Origin: Ornithinibacillus caprae
GTDB lineage: Bacteria; Bacillota; Bacilli; Bacillales; Amphibacillaceae
Direction of reading: 5' to 3'
Assembly (NCBI RefSeq): GCF_009728145.1
Contig: NZ_WOCA01000010.1
Coordinates: 1 to 64,000, forward strand
Length of the DNA stretch: 64,000 nucleotides
Position 1 is the stretch's first letter. Each line of letters begins with the position of its first letter. The notes below the pieces were generated by a model, which worked only from the letters and a program-made list of their open reading frames with translations, ran no database searches and was not told the origin of the DNA. Of the stretch, positions 56,489 through 64,000 are shown piece after piece. The position numbers and the translations under genes are program-made.

Positions 56489-58420
56489 CTAGTTAGCTGT
56501 TTCAAGTTGTTTTAAACACAATGATACAGCACTCTTGTAATAATCATACTCACGTTTAGTCACTGCAGAGCCTTGAACATTCTCATCTCCAGAATGGGAT
56601 ACTAAATTATTATTTCTTCTATCAAACATATTTCTTAATTTAATACAAATAAAATGTTCTATACTTTGTTTTTTTAAAAATACTTCAATAGAATTAGCAT
56701 TGTAGTTCTGAGATTTTATTGTATCCAGCGAATAACAAATTGATTGGAATTCATTTACAAGATGGTTTAGGGCAACTGAATAATCTCCTCTCATTTCATT
56801 TAACACCCTAAGCTCCATCTGCTTTATAATTAAAGGGTTATTATTCAGTAAGTAATAAATATATTCCATGCTTAAATCAAAATATCCAGGATTTTTGTAA
56901 TCAAATTCAGTTATCTTATAAAGCTCTAGGACTTCGTTAAAGTGTTTATCTTCGTATAGCTTTTGAAATAGCTTTTCATGATTAAAATTAAATTGACGTA
57001 ACGCTTCAATTACGAGAAGTCTTGCATTAGATGTGGAAACATCCTTTGATAGCAAATAATTAATGTATTTCTCTTTTGTTTTGTCACTTTTCATCACTAA
57101 AATGGTTAATACCAAAGGACTTACACTTAACAAATCAAAGTTAAAATCCTCAAATATTGATTCAAGTTTTGTCTTATTTTCTCCCTTATTCAATAGATTT
57201 GAGATATCCTTATCAAAAATCTTGTGAAGAATGTATTGGTTAATCTCACTATTATTTCTTTCTAAATTAACCCCACCATTCTTAATTCGTTCTAATTCAT
57301 CTATTATTTTTTCAATTATTACTTCATGACTTTCTTCCTCTTGGGTATTATCACCTGTATCAATCGGAACATCTAGAAATTCAATTACAGATTCATTCTT
57401 ACTGTCCTTAAAAAATTCTTCTTTCTCGTTTGGACTTCCTAAATTATATATTTTTGTCTTATTGTTAATGTTAAGTTGAAAATCATAGAAAGCAATATCC
57501 TTTATTTTAGCTAAAATTTCAACAGCTTCTTTTATAGGTTGGCTATTATCAGAATTGTTATTAGGCTTAAAAGGAATATAAATATCATCTAAATATCTAA
57601 TTATACTATACTCTTCATACTCGAGAGATTTCATTAGACTATCTATTCTCAAATCTAAAAAACAAAGATATAAATAACCAATAAATGAAGATATTATACT
57701 ATTGTCTATTTGTGGTATTCCCTTTTTATTATCCATCAAGAACTTATAAAAGGTTTCTATTTCTTTTATCGTATTTTCATCAAAGTTATGCTCCAACTTG
57801 TCATTGGGTTTAATAGTATCTTGCAAGAATTTGAGTAACTTTTCTACTGGAAGGTTATCAAAATAATTCTGGATGTCTAATCTAATGACAATTGAATCGT
57901 TTTTATCTTTGGTATGGGTTGTAAGGTTATTTCTAAATTTTTTATACTCATTTTTGTAATAAATATTATTCTGGGTAAATTTTATACTGTTATTTTGATA
58001 CCTAATATTCCCTCCATAAAATGTATTAATGGTTTCAATCTTTTTATAGTAGTTAAAAATGAAATCATCAGAAATCTTTAGTAGATACAAACCAATAGAA
58101 TTATGTATCATATTTAACCCATAAGAAATAAAGGAAAAGTTTCGAATACTATATACATTCTTAGGTATAGCATATTTCTTAATAAAATATTCTTTATTTA
58201 AATCATAAAAAATATTATTACTTATCCTACTATTAAAATAACAATTTAAGGATACAAGTCTTCTTAATGATTTTTTTATATTATTAAAGTAGTTTATATT
58301 AAACGTTACAAAATGGGGGTTTTTCTTGCTCAACTTTATTGTTTCTTCTTGTAAATTATAACTATCCTTCCAAGTATTATAATCTATGAAATATCCTAAT
58401 GAAGCTTTGTTTGTTTTCAT
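56489..58420 (-). CDS. AbiA-like abortive infection reverse transcriptase with HEPN motif
   Basis: 643 residues. The RT palm motifs are in order: motif A VIRLDIQNYFDNLP (Asp182), motif B GIPQIDNSIISSFIGYLY (from about 234), motif C RYLDDIYI (YLDD at about 276-279), motif D and E LNINNKTKIYNL and IEFLDVPI. The C-terminal 300 residues are helical and end with RRNNNLVSH, giving Arg602-x6-His609, an R-x4-6-H pattern of HEPN ribonucleases. Length and layout match lactococcal AbiA (about 630 residues), which blocks phage replication. GGGGGGAT precedes the ATG. No msr/msd-like RNA is evident, so it is not a retron. Confidence 0.78.
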   Translation of the reverse strand: MKTNKASLGYFIDYNTWKDSYNLQEETIKLSKKNPHFVTFNINYFNNIKKSLRRLVSLNCYFNSRISNNIFYDLNKEYFIKKYAIPKNVYSIRNFSFISYGLNMIHNSIGLYLLKISDDFIFNYYKKIETINTFYGGNIRYQNNSIKFTQNNIYYKNEYKKFRNNLTTHTKDKNDSIVIRLDIQNYFDNLPVEKLLKFLQDTIKPNDKLEHNFDENTIKEIETFYKFLMDNKKGIPQIDNSIISSFIGYLYLCFLDLRIDSLMKSLEYEEYSIIRYLDDIYIPFKPNNNSDNSQPIKEAVEILAKIKDIAFYDFQLNINNKTKIYNLGSPNEKEEFFKDSKNESVIEFLDVPIDTGDNTQEEESHEVIIEKIIDELERIKNGGVNLERNNSEINQYILHKIFDKDISNLLNKGENKTKLESIFEDFNFDLLSVSPLVLTILVMKSDKTKEKYINYLLSKDVSTSNARLLVIEALRQFNFNHEKLFQKLYEDKHFNEVLELYKITEFDYKNPGYFDLSMEYIYYLLNNNPLIIKQMELRVLNEMRGDYSVALNHLVNEFQSICYSLDTIKSQNYNANSIEVFLKKQSIEHFICIKLRNMFDRRNNNLVSHSGDENVQGSAVTKREYDYYKSAVSLCLKQLETAN

Positions 58421-58560
58421 AAATATCCCCCCAAGTTATTCCACTTTAATAATATAATACTGTATTTAAAATGGAAATAATAGGATAATTATAAGAAATA
58501 CGAATAACAATCTACTATTTTCACTTATTCTTTAAAAATGAGGGCTCTAAAAAAGTTATG

Positions 58561-58589
58561 TTGACTATATTTATTGACCATATTACAAT
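58561..58589 (+). promoter_or_regulatory. Promoter in front of the tRNA-Ala fragment
   Basis: TTGACT at 58561-58566, 17 nt, TACAAT at 58584-58589. An imperfect 14-bp inverted repeat, TTGACCATATTACA at 58574-58587 with 58607-58620, overlaps it. Confidence 0.55.
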
Positions 58590-58645
58590 TAAGTAAGAAA
58601 ATTTAATGTAAGATGGTCAATACGTCTTAAACTATTGTACATTAC

Positions 58646-58683
58646 GGGGCATTAGCTCAGCTGGGAGAGCGTTGCACTGGCAG
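58646..58683 (+). pseudogene. tRNA-Ala(GGC), 5' 38 nucleotides only
   Basis: The acceptor strand GGGGCAT, D-arm GCTC-AGCTGGGA-GAGC, anticodon stem strand TTGCA and loop CTGGCAG (anticodon GGC) are all present, then the sequence stops being tRNA at position 39. The expected TGCAA partner strand and the whole 3' half are absent. It cannot make a tRNA. It marks the right edge of the island. Confidence 0.8.
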
Positions 58684-58846
58684 AAGAGCATTCAGTATGG
58701 AGTATAAGATTACTTTAGTTTCTGATGCACATAGCACATTTCATTCACGTGAAATAACAGCACAACAAATAATTAACCATCATAATCGCGTATTGCGTTT
58801 TTTTGCTAATGTTTCCCCAAGTAAAGATATTGAATTTATTAATTGA
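58682..58846 (+). pseudogene. Isochorismatase-family hydrolase, 3' fragment
   Basis: The frame from 58682 reads RRAFSMEYKITLVSDAHST, then QQIINHHNRVLRFFANVSPSK and ends at TGA 58844-58846. This is the standard C-terminus of the isochorismatase-like hydrolases and lies in the same direction as the 5' fragment at 48199, so the two are halves of one gene. Confidence 0.85.
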
Positions 58847-59317
58847 CCACGAAGTAATGGACGTATAGTAAAGGATAATGGAAACGAATTTTTTTGAAAA
58901 AAATAGTGTTGATAGGATCAAGAGTTAAAAGATTGGATATTGTACTAGTTATGTTTTTATATTTGTTGAAATTGATGTCGCATAATGAATTCTGACAAAA
59001 GGCTAATCCCAAAGACTTACAAACAAGTAATTTTTGGATTGGCCTTGTTCTTAATCTTCTTTTGCTCAAGTACAATTAACGATATCCATCATTAAGAGTA
59101 AGAATCGGTAAATCTTCTTACAAATTCATTTTTTGTTAATGTTTATCTTACATCATTTAATAAGAAATAAACACGATTCCATTAAGAAAAGCACAATTGT
59201 TCAATTGAATTACCATTCCCTCAACCAAATCGCCTCATGAAATTCCTCTAATGCGTTTGCATTATAAAACTGTTCTAAACTAGCTCAAGAAAGCGTCCTA
59301 ATTGAGATATTTTAAAA
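58847..59317. other. Gene-free stretch right of the island
   Basis: About 470 nt without a credible gene. A leftward frame at 58839-59075 lacks a ribosome binding site and overlaps the isochorismatase fragment. Confidence 0.5.
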
Positions 59318-59695
59318 TCAAATATGTACTTCTTTATTTGAATTAGTTCTTAAAGTTACAACGACACTAGCTATACTAACTAAAGATCCTAAAACTGCAA
59401 TAACGCTTACCCCAACTTGATTAGAAAAAAGAAAACCAATTGGTATAACTCCTAAAAATGAAATAACTATGAACGCTTGATAAACTGCAGATACAACTCT
59501 CACTACACGACTAGTAAATAGCGATAAAATTAAAGGTGGTAAAAATAGAATTACTATCATCCCAATAGATAGCCACAAACCAATTGGTTCATCATATGAA
59601 ATAGTGTTAGGACCTGTTGGATGTTTAGCAGCTAGTAAAACTGCTACAACAGCTAAAATTAAAGTTACAAATACCATAAAAAACCTTTTAAACAT
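59318..59695 (-). CDS. Four-helix membrane protein, unknown
   Basis: 125 residues from the ATG at 59695, ten bases after AAAGGGGA; the longer frame to 59770 runs over that site. Four hydrophobic helices are separated by short loops (FFMVFVTLILAVVAVLLAA, GLWLSIGMIVILFLPPLIL, VYQAFIVISFLGVIPIGFLF, VGVSVIAVLGSLVSIASVVV). No family recognised. Single gene. Confidence 0.55.
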   Translation of the reverse strand: MFKRFFMVFVTLILAVVAVLLAAKHPTGPNTISYDEPIGLWLSIGMIVILFLPPLILSLFTSRVVRVVSAVYQAFIVISFLGVIPIGFLFSNQVGVSVIAVLGSLVSIASVVVTLRTNSNKEVHI

Positions 59696-59929
59696 TTTAA
59701 AAAACATCCCCTTTTTTAAATATAAAATTCCTATGGATTGTATGTTCCGAATTCTAATCAATATAATCAACTATACTAGGCATCTTTCAAAATTATGAAA
59801 CACCGTTAGTTGTTACTTTGATATTCCTTCCATCCTGAGTTTGGCGATAAAATAAGTAAAAACGACTAACAGAGATTGATCAACCTCTGTCTTCGATCTT
59901 CCACAATAGCCCTTTCATTGGACAAGTGC

Positions 59930-60157
59930 TTATTTTTCGGGCATGGTGAATGTCACAGAAATACCATTGCTTTCTTCAACTTTTGTAAATATCTCATTAA
60001 CAATTTCTAATGCTCTTTCGTTTGATTCATACTTTCCCAAAGATTTACTCCAATCCAAATTCGAACTGCCAATAATCCCTTCTATATTTTTCCCCTTTAC
60101 AGTAACTTCTTTTACATTTACCAAGCTTTGTTTATTTTGTGTAATGATCCATAACAT
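59930..60157 (-). CDS. Small hypothetical protein, 75 residues
   Basis: ATG at 60157 with GAAAAGGGTTG upstream. The product LWIITQNKQSLVNVKEVTVKG then GIIGSSNLDWSKSLGKYESNERALEIVNEIF and ends SVTFTMPEK. The alternation suggests a small beta-alpha fold. I believe close relatives occur widely in Bacilli as uncharacterised proteins. No membrane segment. Confidence 0.6.
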   Translation of the reverse strand: MLWIITQNKQSLVNVKEVTVKGKNIEGIIGSSNLDWSKSLGKYESNERALEIVNEIFTKVEESNGISVTFTMPEK

Positions 60158-60432
60158 AAAAATCAACCCTTTTCATTCATATTTATAATTACATCATGCA
60201 ATACGTATTAGCTTTGATCAATGTTTCGAAAAAAAAACATTCAGATAAACCTATCTAAATGGGTAAAACGGTGTAACTATATTCTTAATTCCCTTCATAA
60301 TTCCAAGGGACGACTATACCTATCCTAATCAACTTTTTCTTTCACAAAACTTTTGGCTAGTCTATTAAAATTAGTTTGTTATTTAGCTCTAAATCTCCGA
60401 CAGTGAAAGCAATTTTTCTAGAAAACCATTTT

Positions 60433-60906
60433 TTAATTAGTAATCTGTCTCCAATAGCGTTTGTTTTGCCCCTTTTGTTGAAATCCCCTAGATTTGTAAA
60501 AGGGTATACCAAGTTCATTCCCTTCTTGTACAGATACATATTGTTCAGTAGCTCCCTTCTTTATATGTACCTTAGTAAAGGCATCTAGGAGTCTTCCACC
60601 AATCCCTTTATATCTGAACAATTCATCTACATAAAATACATAAATCTCACTAACACCTTGTTCAATCATAGCTCCTCCAATCGTTCCTACGACTTTCTCA
60701 TCTACCAATGCTACGTGAGTGTATATACCTTTGACAATATCCTCCATAACTCGATTATGGTTATACCAATATTCTACATTTTTAAGCTGATATTCCTCGC
60801 TATAGATACCTTGGACTGTTTGCTGCCAACCTATTGAACAAATTCTACTAATTTCTTTTGTATGTTCTGGTGCTGCCTTAACTATTGAAGTATTAATGTT
60901 CAACAC
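60433..60906 (-). CDS. GNAT family N-acetyltransferase
   Basis: About 155 residues. The acetyl-CoA motif is RYKGIGGRLLDAF (Q/RxxGxG/A) and the following strand VSVQEGNELGIPFYKSRGF is typical of GNAT. Start choice is awkward: AGGAGGT lies so close that GTG 60906 and TTG 60903 fall within or right beside it, and the codon at normal spacing is an ATT at 60895-60897. The acceptor is unknown. Confidence 0.82.
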   Translation of the reverse strand: MLNINTSIVKAAPEHTKEISRICSIGWQQTVQGIYSEEYQLKNVEYWYNHNRVMEDIVKGIYTHVALVDEKVVGTIGGAMIEQGVSEIYVFYVDELFRYKGIGGRLLDAFTKVHIKKGATEQYVSVQEGNELGIPFYKSRGFQQKGQNKRYWRQITN

Positions 60907-60999
60907 CTCCTAAACTAGTTATGGATTAGCTAATTCAAAAAATAGTACTACGATTCCTAAGAACACAAATTAATAAGTAATTTTTACCTTCTATTTAAT

Positions 61000-61374
61000 T
61001 CATCTCAAGTTTTGTACTATCCAAATTTTATACCCATCTGGATCTGCTATAACCGCTTCTTTTACTCCCCATTCACGATTAATAGGTTCTTGTACAATTT
61101 CACCACCAGCTTTCTTAATTGAAGAAACTGCTGACTGTACATCATCCACCAATAACTCAATAACCATTCCCTTCTCAACAGGTTCAGGTTTATCAATAAT
61201 GTGTAGCAATATCGTCGTTTGATTCTCATCAGATCCAATAGAAAAATATGCCATACTTTTATCTACAAATCCTCTATGTAACTGAAGTACATGATTGTAA
61301 AAATGCATGGATCTTTCTAAATCTTTTACTGGAACAATAACAGTATTAAGCCTTTCAATCTGAAAATCAGCCAT
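61000..61374 (-). CDS. VOC family (glyoxalase/dioxygenase fold) protein
   Basis: 124 residues from the ATG at 61374 behind AGAGGG. Two beta-alpha-beta-beta-beta units are visible: LNTVIVPVKDLERSMHFYNHVLQL at the start and VKEAVIADPDGYKIWIVQ at the end. Members include bleomycin-binding proteins and lyases. It follows the ArsR-type gene by 20 nt, so it is probably co-transcribed and may be its target. Confidence 0.82.
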   Translation of the reverse strand: MADFQIERLNTVIVPVKDLERSMHFYNHVLQLHRGFVDKSMAYFSIGSDENQTTILLHIIDKPEPVEKGMVIELLVDDVQSAVSSIKKAGGEIVQEPINREWGVKEAVIADPDGYKIWIVQNLR

Positions 61375-61394
61375 AAACAAATCCCTCTTTTCTT

Positions 61395-62528
61395 TTATTT
61401 TAAAAAAGTCTCTAATACGTTCATAACTTTTTTAATCTCATCTTTATTTATTGAAAAATATTTAGTATTTCCATCTTGTCGTATGTTTACAAGATTTGAT
61501 TGGTGTAATTGATTTAAGTGACGTGAAATCGTACTTTGCTTCATTTTTAATTTCGTTACAATTTGCTGAGCAAACATTTCCTTGTTCTCAGCTAATAAAT
61601 TGATTATTTGAAGCCTAGTAAAATCACCCAAACCTTCAAATGCCAAACTAAATTCCTTAACTTTTATGTCATTTAGATTTTTTCCACTATCCTCTAAAAA
61701 AGGATCGAACATGAGATAACCATGTTTGTCTATTTCAACAAAAGAAAGAAGTCTCCCCATATTAGGAACAGGTATAAATGTTAAACAGTGTGCTCTGTTT
61801 ATTATTTCAATTTCGCTTGTATCTGGATATAAGCCAGTAATGTTAAAAATAGCTTCTTCATTCGTTCCAAAGGATTTAGACGTTTGTGTCATATTCTTTA
61901 ATTTCCATTCAGATAAGCTTCTCTTCTTACTTTCCCAATGTTCTTTAAATCCCGCTTCCCAAAATCCATTTACTAAACAAATAATTCGTTCTTTAATTTC
62001 AGTTAAATCATTATATAATGGCAGTATTTCATCAATTCTCTCTACGGACCAACTTTCTAAAACTGCTTTTATAGCATTTTCGCGATTTTTTGCATCTTTT
62101 AATTGGTCTACTTCCAAACTAACTTCCATCATCGTCTTTTCTACTGAAGGAATAGTTGGTAAGTATTTATAATAATAATCCATTATCTCCCTTATACCGT
62201 AAATAACTAACTCCAACACTTCCTGTTCACTTAACTCTTTCCACCAATCAATAAAGACATCCCAATCTTGACTAAGATGGTCATTTCTTTTGATGTAAAA
62301 ATCACGTAAAATCACTCCATGAGCAAATAACGTCCTTAATATTCGTAAATCTTCTTTTACACTATCAGGTAATCTATTAGATAAATCTTTGATCCATTCT
62401 GATTGGATTGTAGAGTTATTTAAAAAGTAATCAAGTAATTGAATATTTGTAAAGATACTTACTCCTAAAGATTCCTTTATGTTCAATTTCGTTTGTGGAT
62501 ATGTAAGTATAAAAAAATCTCTTTCCAT
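61395..62528 (-). CDS. ArsR-type regulator with large N-terminal domain
   Basis: 377 residues. The last 85 form an ArsR winged HTH: LGDFTRLQIINLLAENKEMFAQQIV, MKQSTISRHLNQLHQSNLV and the wing DGNTKYFSIN. The first 290 residues are a helical domain (DUF5937-like) that may bind a ligand; no metal-binding cysteine pair is seen. AGGGGTGATG precedes the ATG. The VOC protein gene follows directly. Confidence 0.8.
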   Translation of the reverse strand: MERDFFILTYPQTKLNIKESLGVSIFTNIQLLDYFLNNSTIQSEWIKDLSNRLPDSVKEDLRILRTLFAHGVILRDFYIKRNDHLSQDWDVFIDWWKELSEQEVLELVIYGIREIMDYYYKYLPTIPSVEKTMMEVSLEVDQLKDAKNRENAIKAVLESWSVERIDEILPLYNDLTEIKERIICLVNGFWEAGFKEHWESKKRSLSEWKLKNMTQTSKSFGTNEEAIFNITGLYPDTSEIEIINRAHCLTFIPVPNMGRLLSFVEIDKHGYLMFDPFLEDSGKNLNDIKVKEFSLAFEGLGDFTRLQIINLLAENKEMFAQQIVTKLKMKQSTISRHLNQLHQSNLVNIRQDGNTKYFSINKDEIKKVMNVLETFLK

Positions 62529-62888
62529 TCACATCACCCCTTTATGCAATTATTCAATATTTGGATATTATATAATATTATCATAAATGATACAGTCAAA
62601 TAATTCAATGTGAATAATATAAATGAGGGATTGAATTTCCGTTGATTGATTTGGCGAGGGAAAGATTCTGAAGCTATATGAAACCACTATCGGTAAAGGA
62701 TTAATCATTATTGGACAAAAAGAAACGGACTGGACCTCTATTGGATCCAGCCCGGATTTATATTAAATTGAGAATAGAAAATCCTACTGGGTGATGATTG
62801 AAAACCATCGATCTATATATTAGTTCACGCTGCTCCTGTTCGTTTCATTGTCGTTACGAAATCAACTATTTAGCAGTTATCCATTTTT
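62529..62888. other. Gene-free stretch
   Basis: About 360 nt. GGACTGGACC near 62728-62737 can pair with GGATCCAGCC near 62744-62753 with a bulge. No credible gene. Confidence 0.45.
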
Positions 62889-63109
62889 TTACCTGAGTAT
62901 AAAACTAGAAGACAAGTTATAATTCTTCTTCGAATCTAAGCAGAGATATTCTGTTTTATTTATGTCAAAAGCAGCCTTAATATTTTCTTCTTGTTTATCT
63001 GTGCTTGATGAAGTTTTAAATGTATCAATACTTTCATCCGTGGATTTAGAACAAGCTCCAAACATCAACGTATTAATGCTAACAAAACAACAATGGAACT
63101 TTTTTTCAT
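62889..63109 (-). pseudogene. Small lipoprotein with frameshift in the signal peptide
   Basis: ATG at 63109 starts MKKSSIVVLLALI, a signal peptide, then meets a stop. Shifting frame near 63070 gives LMFGACSKSTDESIDTF, a proper lipobox (FGAC) and a mature chain with serine- and threonine-rich linker. One base seems to be missing, and the mature chain is short, so the gene is degenerate. Confidence 0.6.
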
Positions 63110-63212
63110 GCTTTACACTTCCTTGTATGTATATTAATTCTGCATCGTAAGTTAAAAAGACCTCCAAATCATATAACTAACATGTAGGTTGATTAAAACC
63201 TTGTGTGACTAA

Positions 63213-63662
63213 CTAAACTCCAAACTGTTTTAAGTGATGGTCAAGGTGCTTATATATTCCTTTTCCCCATTGTTCGGAAGTAAGTTTACCGAAAAAAGGA
63301 TGTGGATGAGTCGTACACTTCTCTGGACCATTATTTTGGAAAGTTATAATTTTTTGTTTCAGTTTTTCCTTCTCTGTTTCAAATTCTTTTTCATCTACAA
63401 TCAAAATGGTTGGAATTGTAGACATATTTTGGGCATATGGCTTGTCGTTATAAAAAATTGGTTTCACAAAGTTTCCTATTAACATTCCCAGCCAACCTCT
63501 CGCTGGAAAAGAATGTCCCATTGCAATGTCTTGAAAGTAGGAGCAATGTGCTAGCATTTGGGCAACATCCATTTTACCCCATTCGGGTTTTGAACTTGGT
63601 ATTAATTTGTCAATACGGTTTAAAATTTCCTCTGAATGCAATTGATTAAAAATATTTTTCAT
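63213..63662 (-). CDS. DUF1569 (DinB-like) family protein
   Basis: 149 residues from the ATG at 63662, eight bases after AAGGGAGATG. WGKMDVAQMLAHCSYFQDIAMG, HPFFGKLTSEQWGKGIYKHLDHHLKQFG fit DUF1569, a helical-bundle family related to DinB with histidines that may hold a metal. Function unknown. Single gene. Confidence 0.75.
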   Translation of the reverse strand: MKNIFNQLHSEEILNRIDKLIPSSKPEWGKMDVAQMLAHCSYFQDIAMGHSFPARGWLGMLIGNFVKPIFYNDKPYAQNMSTIPTILIVDEKEFETEKEKLKQKIITFQNNGPEKCTTHPHPFFGKLTSEQWGKGIYKHLDHHLKQFGV

Positions 63663-63925
63663 TTGCGCATCTCCCTTTATCAATCTACCTCTACATCACC
63701 ACAAAAATCCATTTATTTTGTTCTGCTTCTTTAGATAGAAATTTTCTCCTAAAATTCTAAACAACAATTAATCCAATTTTGTTCTAAAATCTCACTCTAT
63801 TAAATGGCCCAATTATTGAAAAAAAGCTAATGATATTGTTCGACTAAACTGCTTCGTTAACTAACGTTCTATTATGGATTTTATCGATAAGAAAAAGAAA
63901 AAGACAATCTTTAAGACTGCTTTAC
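63663..63925. other. Gene-free stretch
   Basis: AT-rich sequence upstream of the DUF1569 gene and past the end of the edge gene. No motif seen. Confidence 0.4.
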
Positions 63926-64000
63926 TTAGCTATTGCCCCCGTTTAAAATAGGCATTTCCCAATCTTCTAAGAGTCCCCAAGTAATTGTTGGTTTTCCTTT
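63926..64000 (-). CDS. C-terminal end of a gene cut by the window edge
   Basis: A leftward frame enters at the right edge and ends KPTITWGLLEDWEMPILNGG-Asn-Ser at TAA 63926-63928. Only 24 residues are in view and the family cannot be told. Confidence 0.35.
   Translation of the reverse strand, partial: KGKPTITWGLLEDWEMPILNGGNS

Larger units (their letters stand above)
48340..58681. mobile_element. Decayed genomic island replacing the middle of an isochorismatase gene
   Basis: About 10.3 kb between the two isochorismatase fragments. It starts inside a truncated tyrosine recombinase and ends in a fragment of a tRNA-Ala gene. It has long AT-rich gaps, several genes of unknown function, a wrecked helicase gene and an AbiA-like reverse transcriptase. 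The two ends show no obvious direct repeat, so integration was followed by deletion or was illegitimate. Confidence 0.8.

Noticed and set aside
56489-58420. Retron or group II intron reverse transcriptase
   Set aside because: The protein is too long for a retron RT, has a HEPN-like tail, and no msr/msd inverted repeats or intron ribozyme domains were seen around it.
58646-58683. Functional tRNA-Ala gene
   Set aside because: Only the first 38 nt are present; the anticodon stem partner, T-arm and acceptor 3' strand are missing.
58839-59075. Leftward 78-codon frame
   Set aside because: No ribosome binding site, odd composition and overlap with the isochorismatase fragment.

Overview
The window looks like chromosome of a low-GC Gram-positive of the family Bacillaceae, plausibly near Oceanobacillus, Virgibacillus or Ornithinibacillus. 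The basis is recognition of B. subtilis-like proteins (BmrA, YfkAB, YugN, PdxK, HelD, CsoR-CopA-CopZ), AGGAGG-type ribosome binding sites, sigma-A promoters and a T-box leader. No search was run, so genus is not fixed.

Layout. 1-3.4 kb: the tail of an IS1182-type transposase, an MFS exporter and a beta-propeller protein. 3.4-18 kb: small regulator-plus-transporter modules. These are a UvrA2-like ATPase with a BmrA-type exporter under a divergent tandem-HTH MerR protein, YfkAB, an RDD protein, a TetR-controlled ABC-2 exporter whose regulator seems to start with ATT, and two PadR modules. 18-28.8 kb: GTP cyclohydrolase II, RibD and a HAD phosphatase in one unit; HelD; a patatin-like protein; a MarR/FMN-reductase pair with an MhqR-like operator; PdxK; and a DUF4309-GH3 fusion. 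28.8-41 kb: methyltransferases, a frameshifted MFS gene, the csoR-copA-copZ copper operon, a D,D-carboxypeptidase, a lipoprotein with a complete CuA-type ligand set, a small sirohaem-type reductase whose promoter resembles that of csoR, and a UbiB-family kinase with its phasin-like partner. 41-48 kb: a NERD protein, a long-form (type 2) isoleucyl-tRNA synthetase behind a T-box, and a two-component flavin monooxygenase with a divergent HxlR regulator.

48.3-58.7 kb is the accessory region. An isochorismatase gene is cut in two: its first 46 codons lie at 48199 and its last 54 at 58682. About 10.3 kb of foreign DNA replaces the middle. This DNA carries a 5'-truncated tyrosine recombinase; a SEC-C/nuclease-like gene split by one in-frame TAA; a divergent Schlafen-type AlbA_2 protein; a five-helix membrane protein; the wreck of a DEAD-box helicase; and a reverse transcriptase with a C-terminal HEPN-type motif that resembles lactococcal AbiA. 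The right edge is a promoter plus the first 38 nt of a tRNA-Ala(GGC) gene. I read this as a decayed integrative element carrying anti-phage genes; the AbiA-like RT and the divergent AlbA_2/SEC-C locus are the best candidates for poorly described systems.

58.8-64 kb returns to ordinary small genes: a membrane protein, GNAT, VOC plus ArsR, a frameshifted lipoprotein and DUF1569. Two or three dispersed repeat families recur through the window, one of them used as terminator hairpins.
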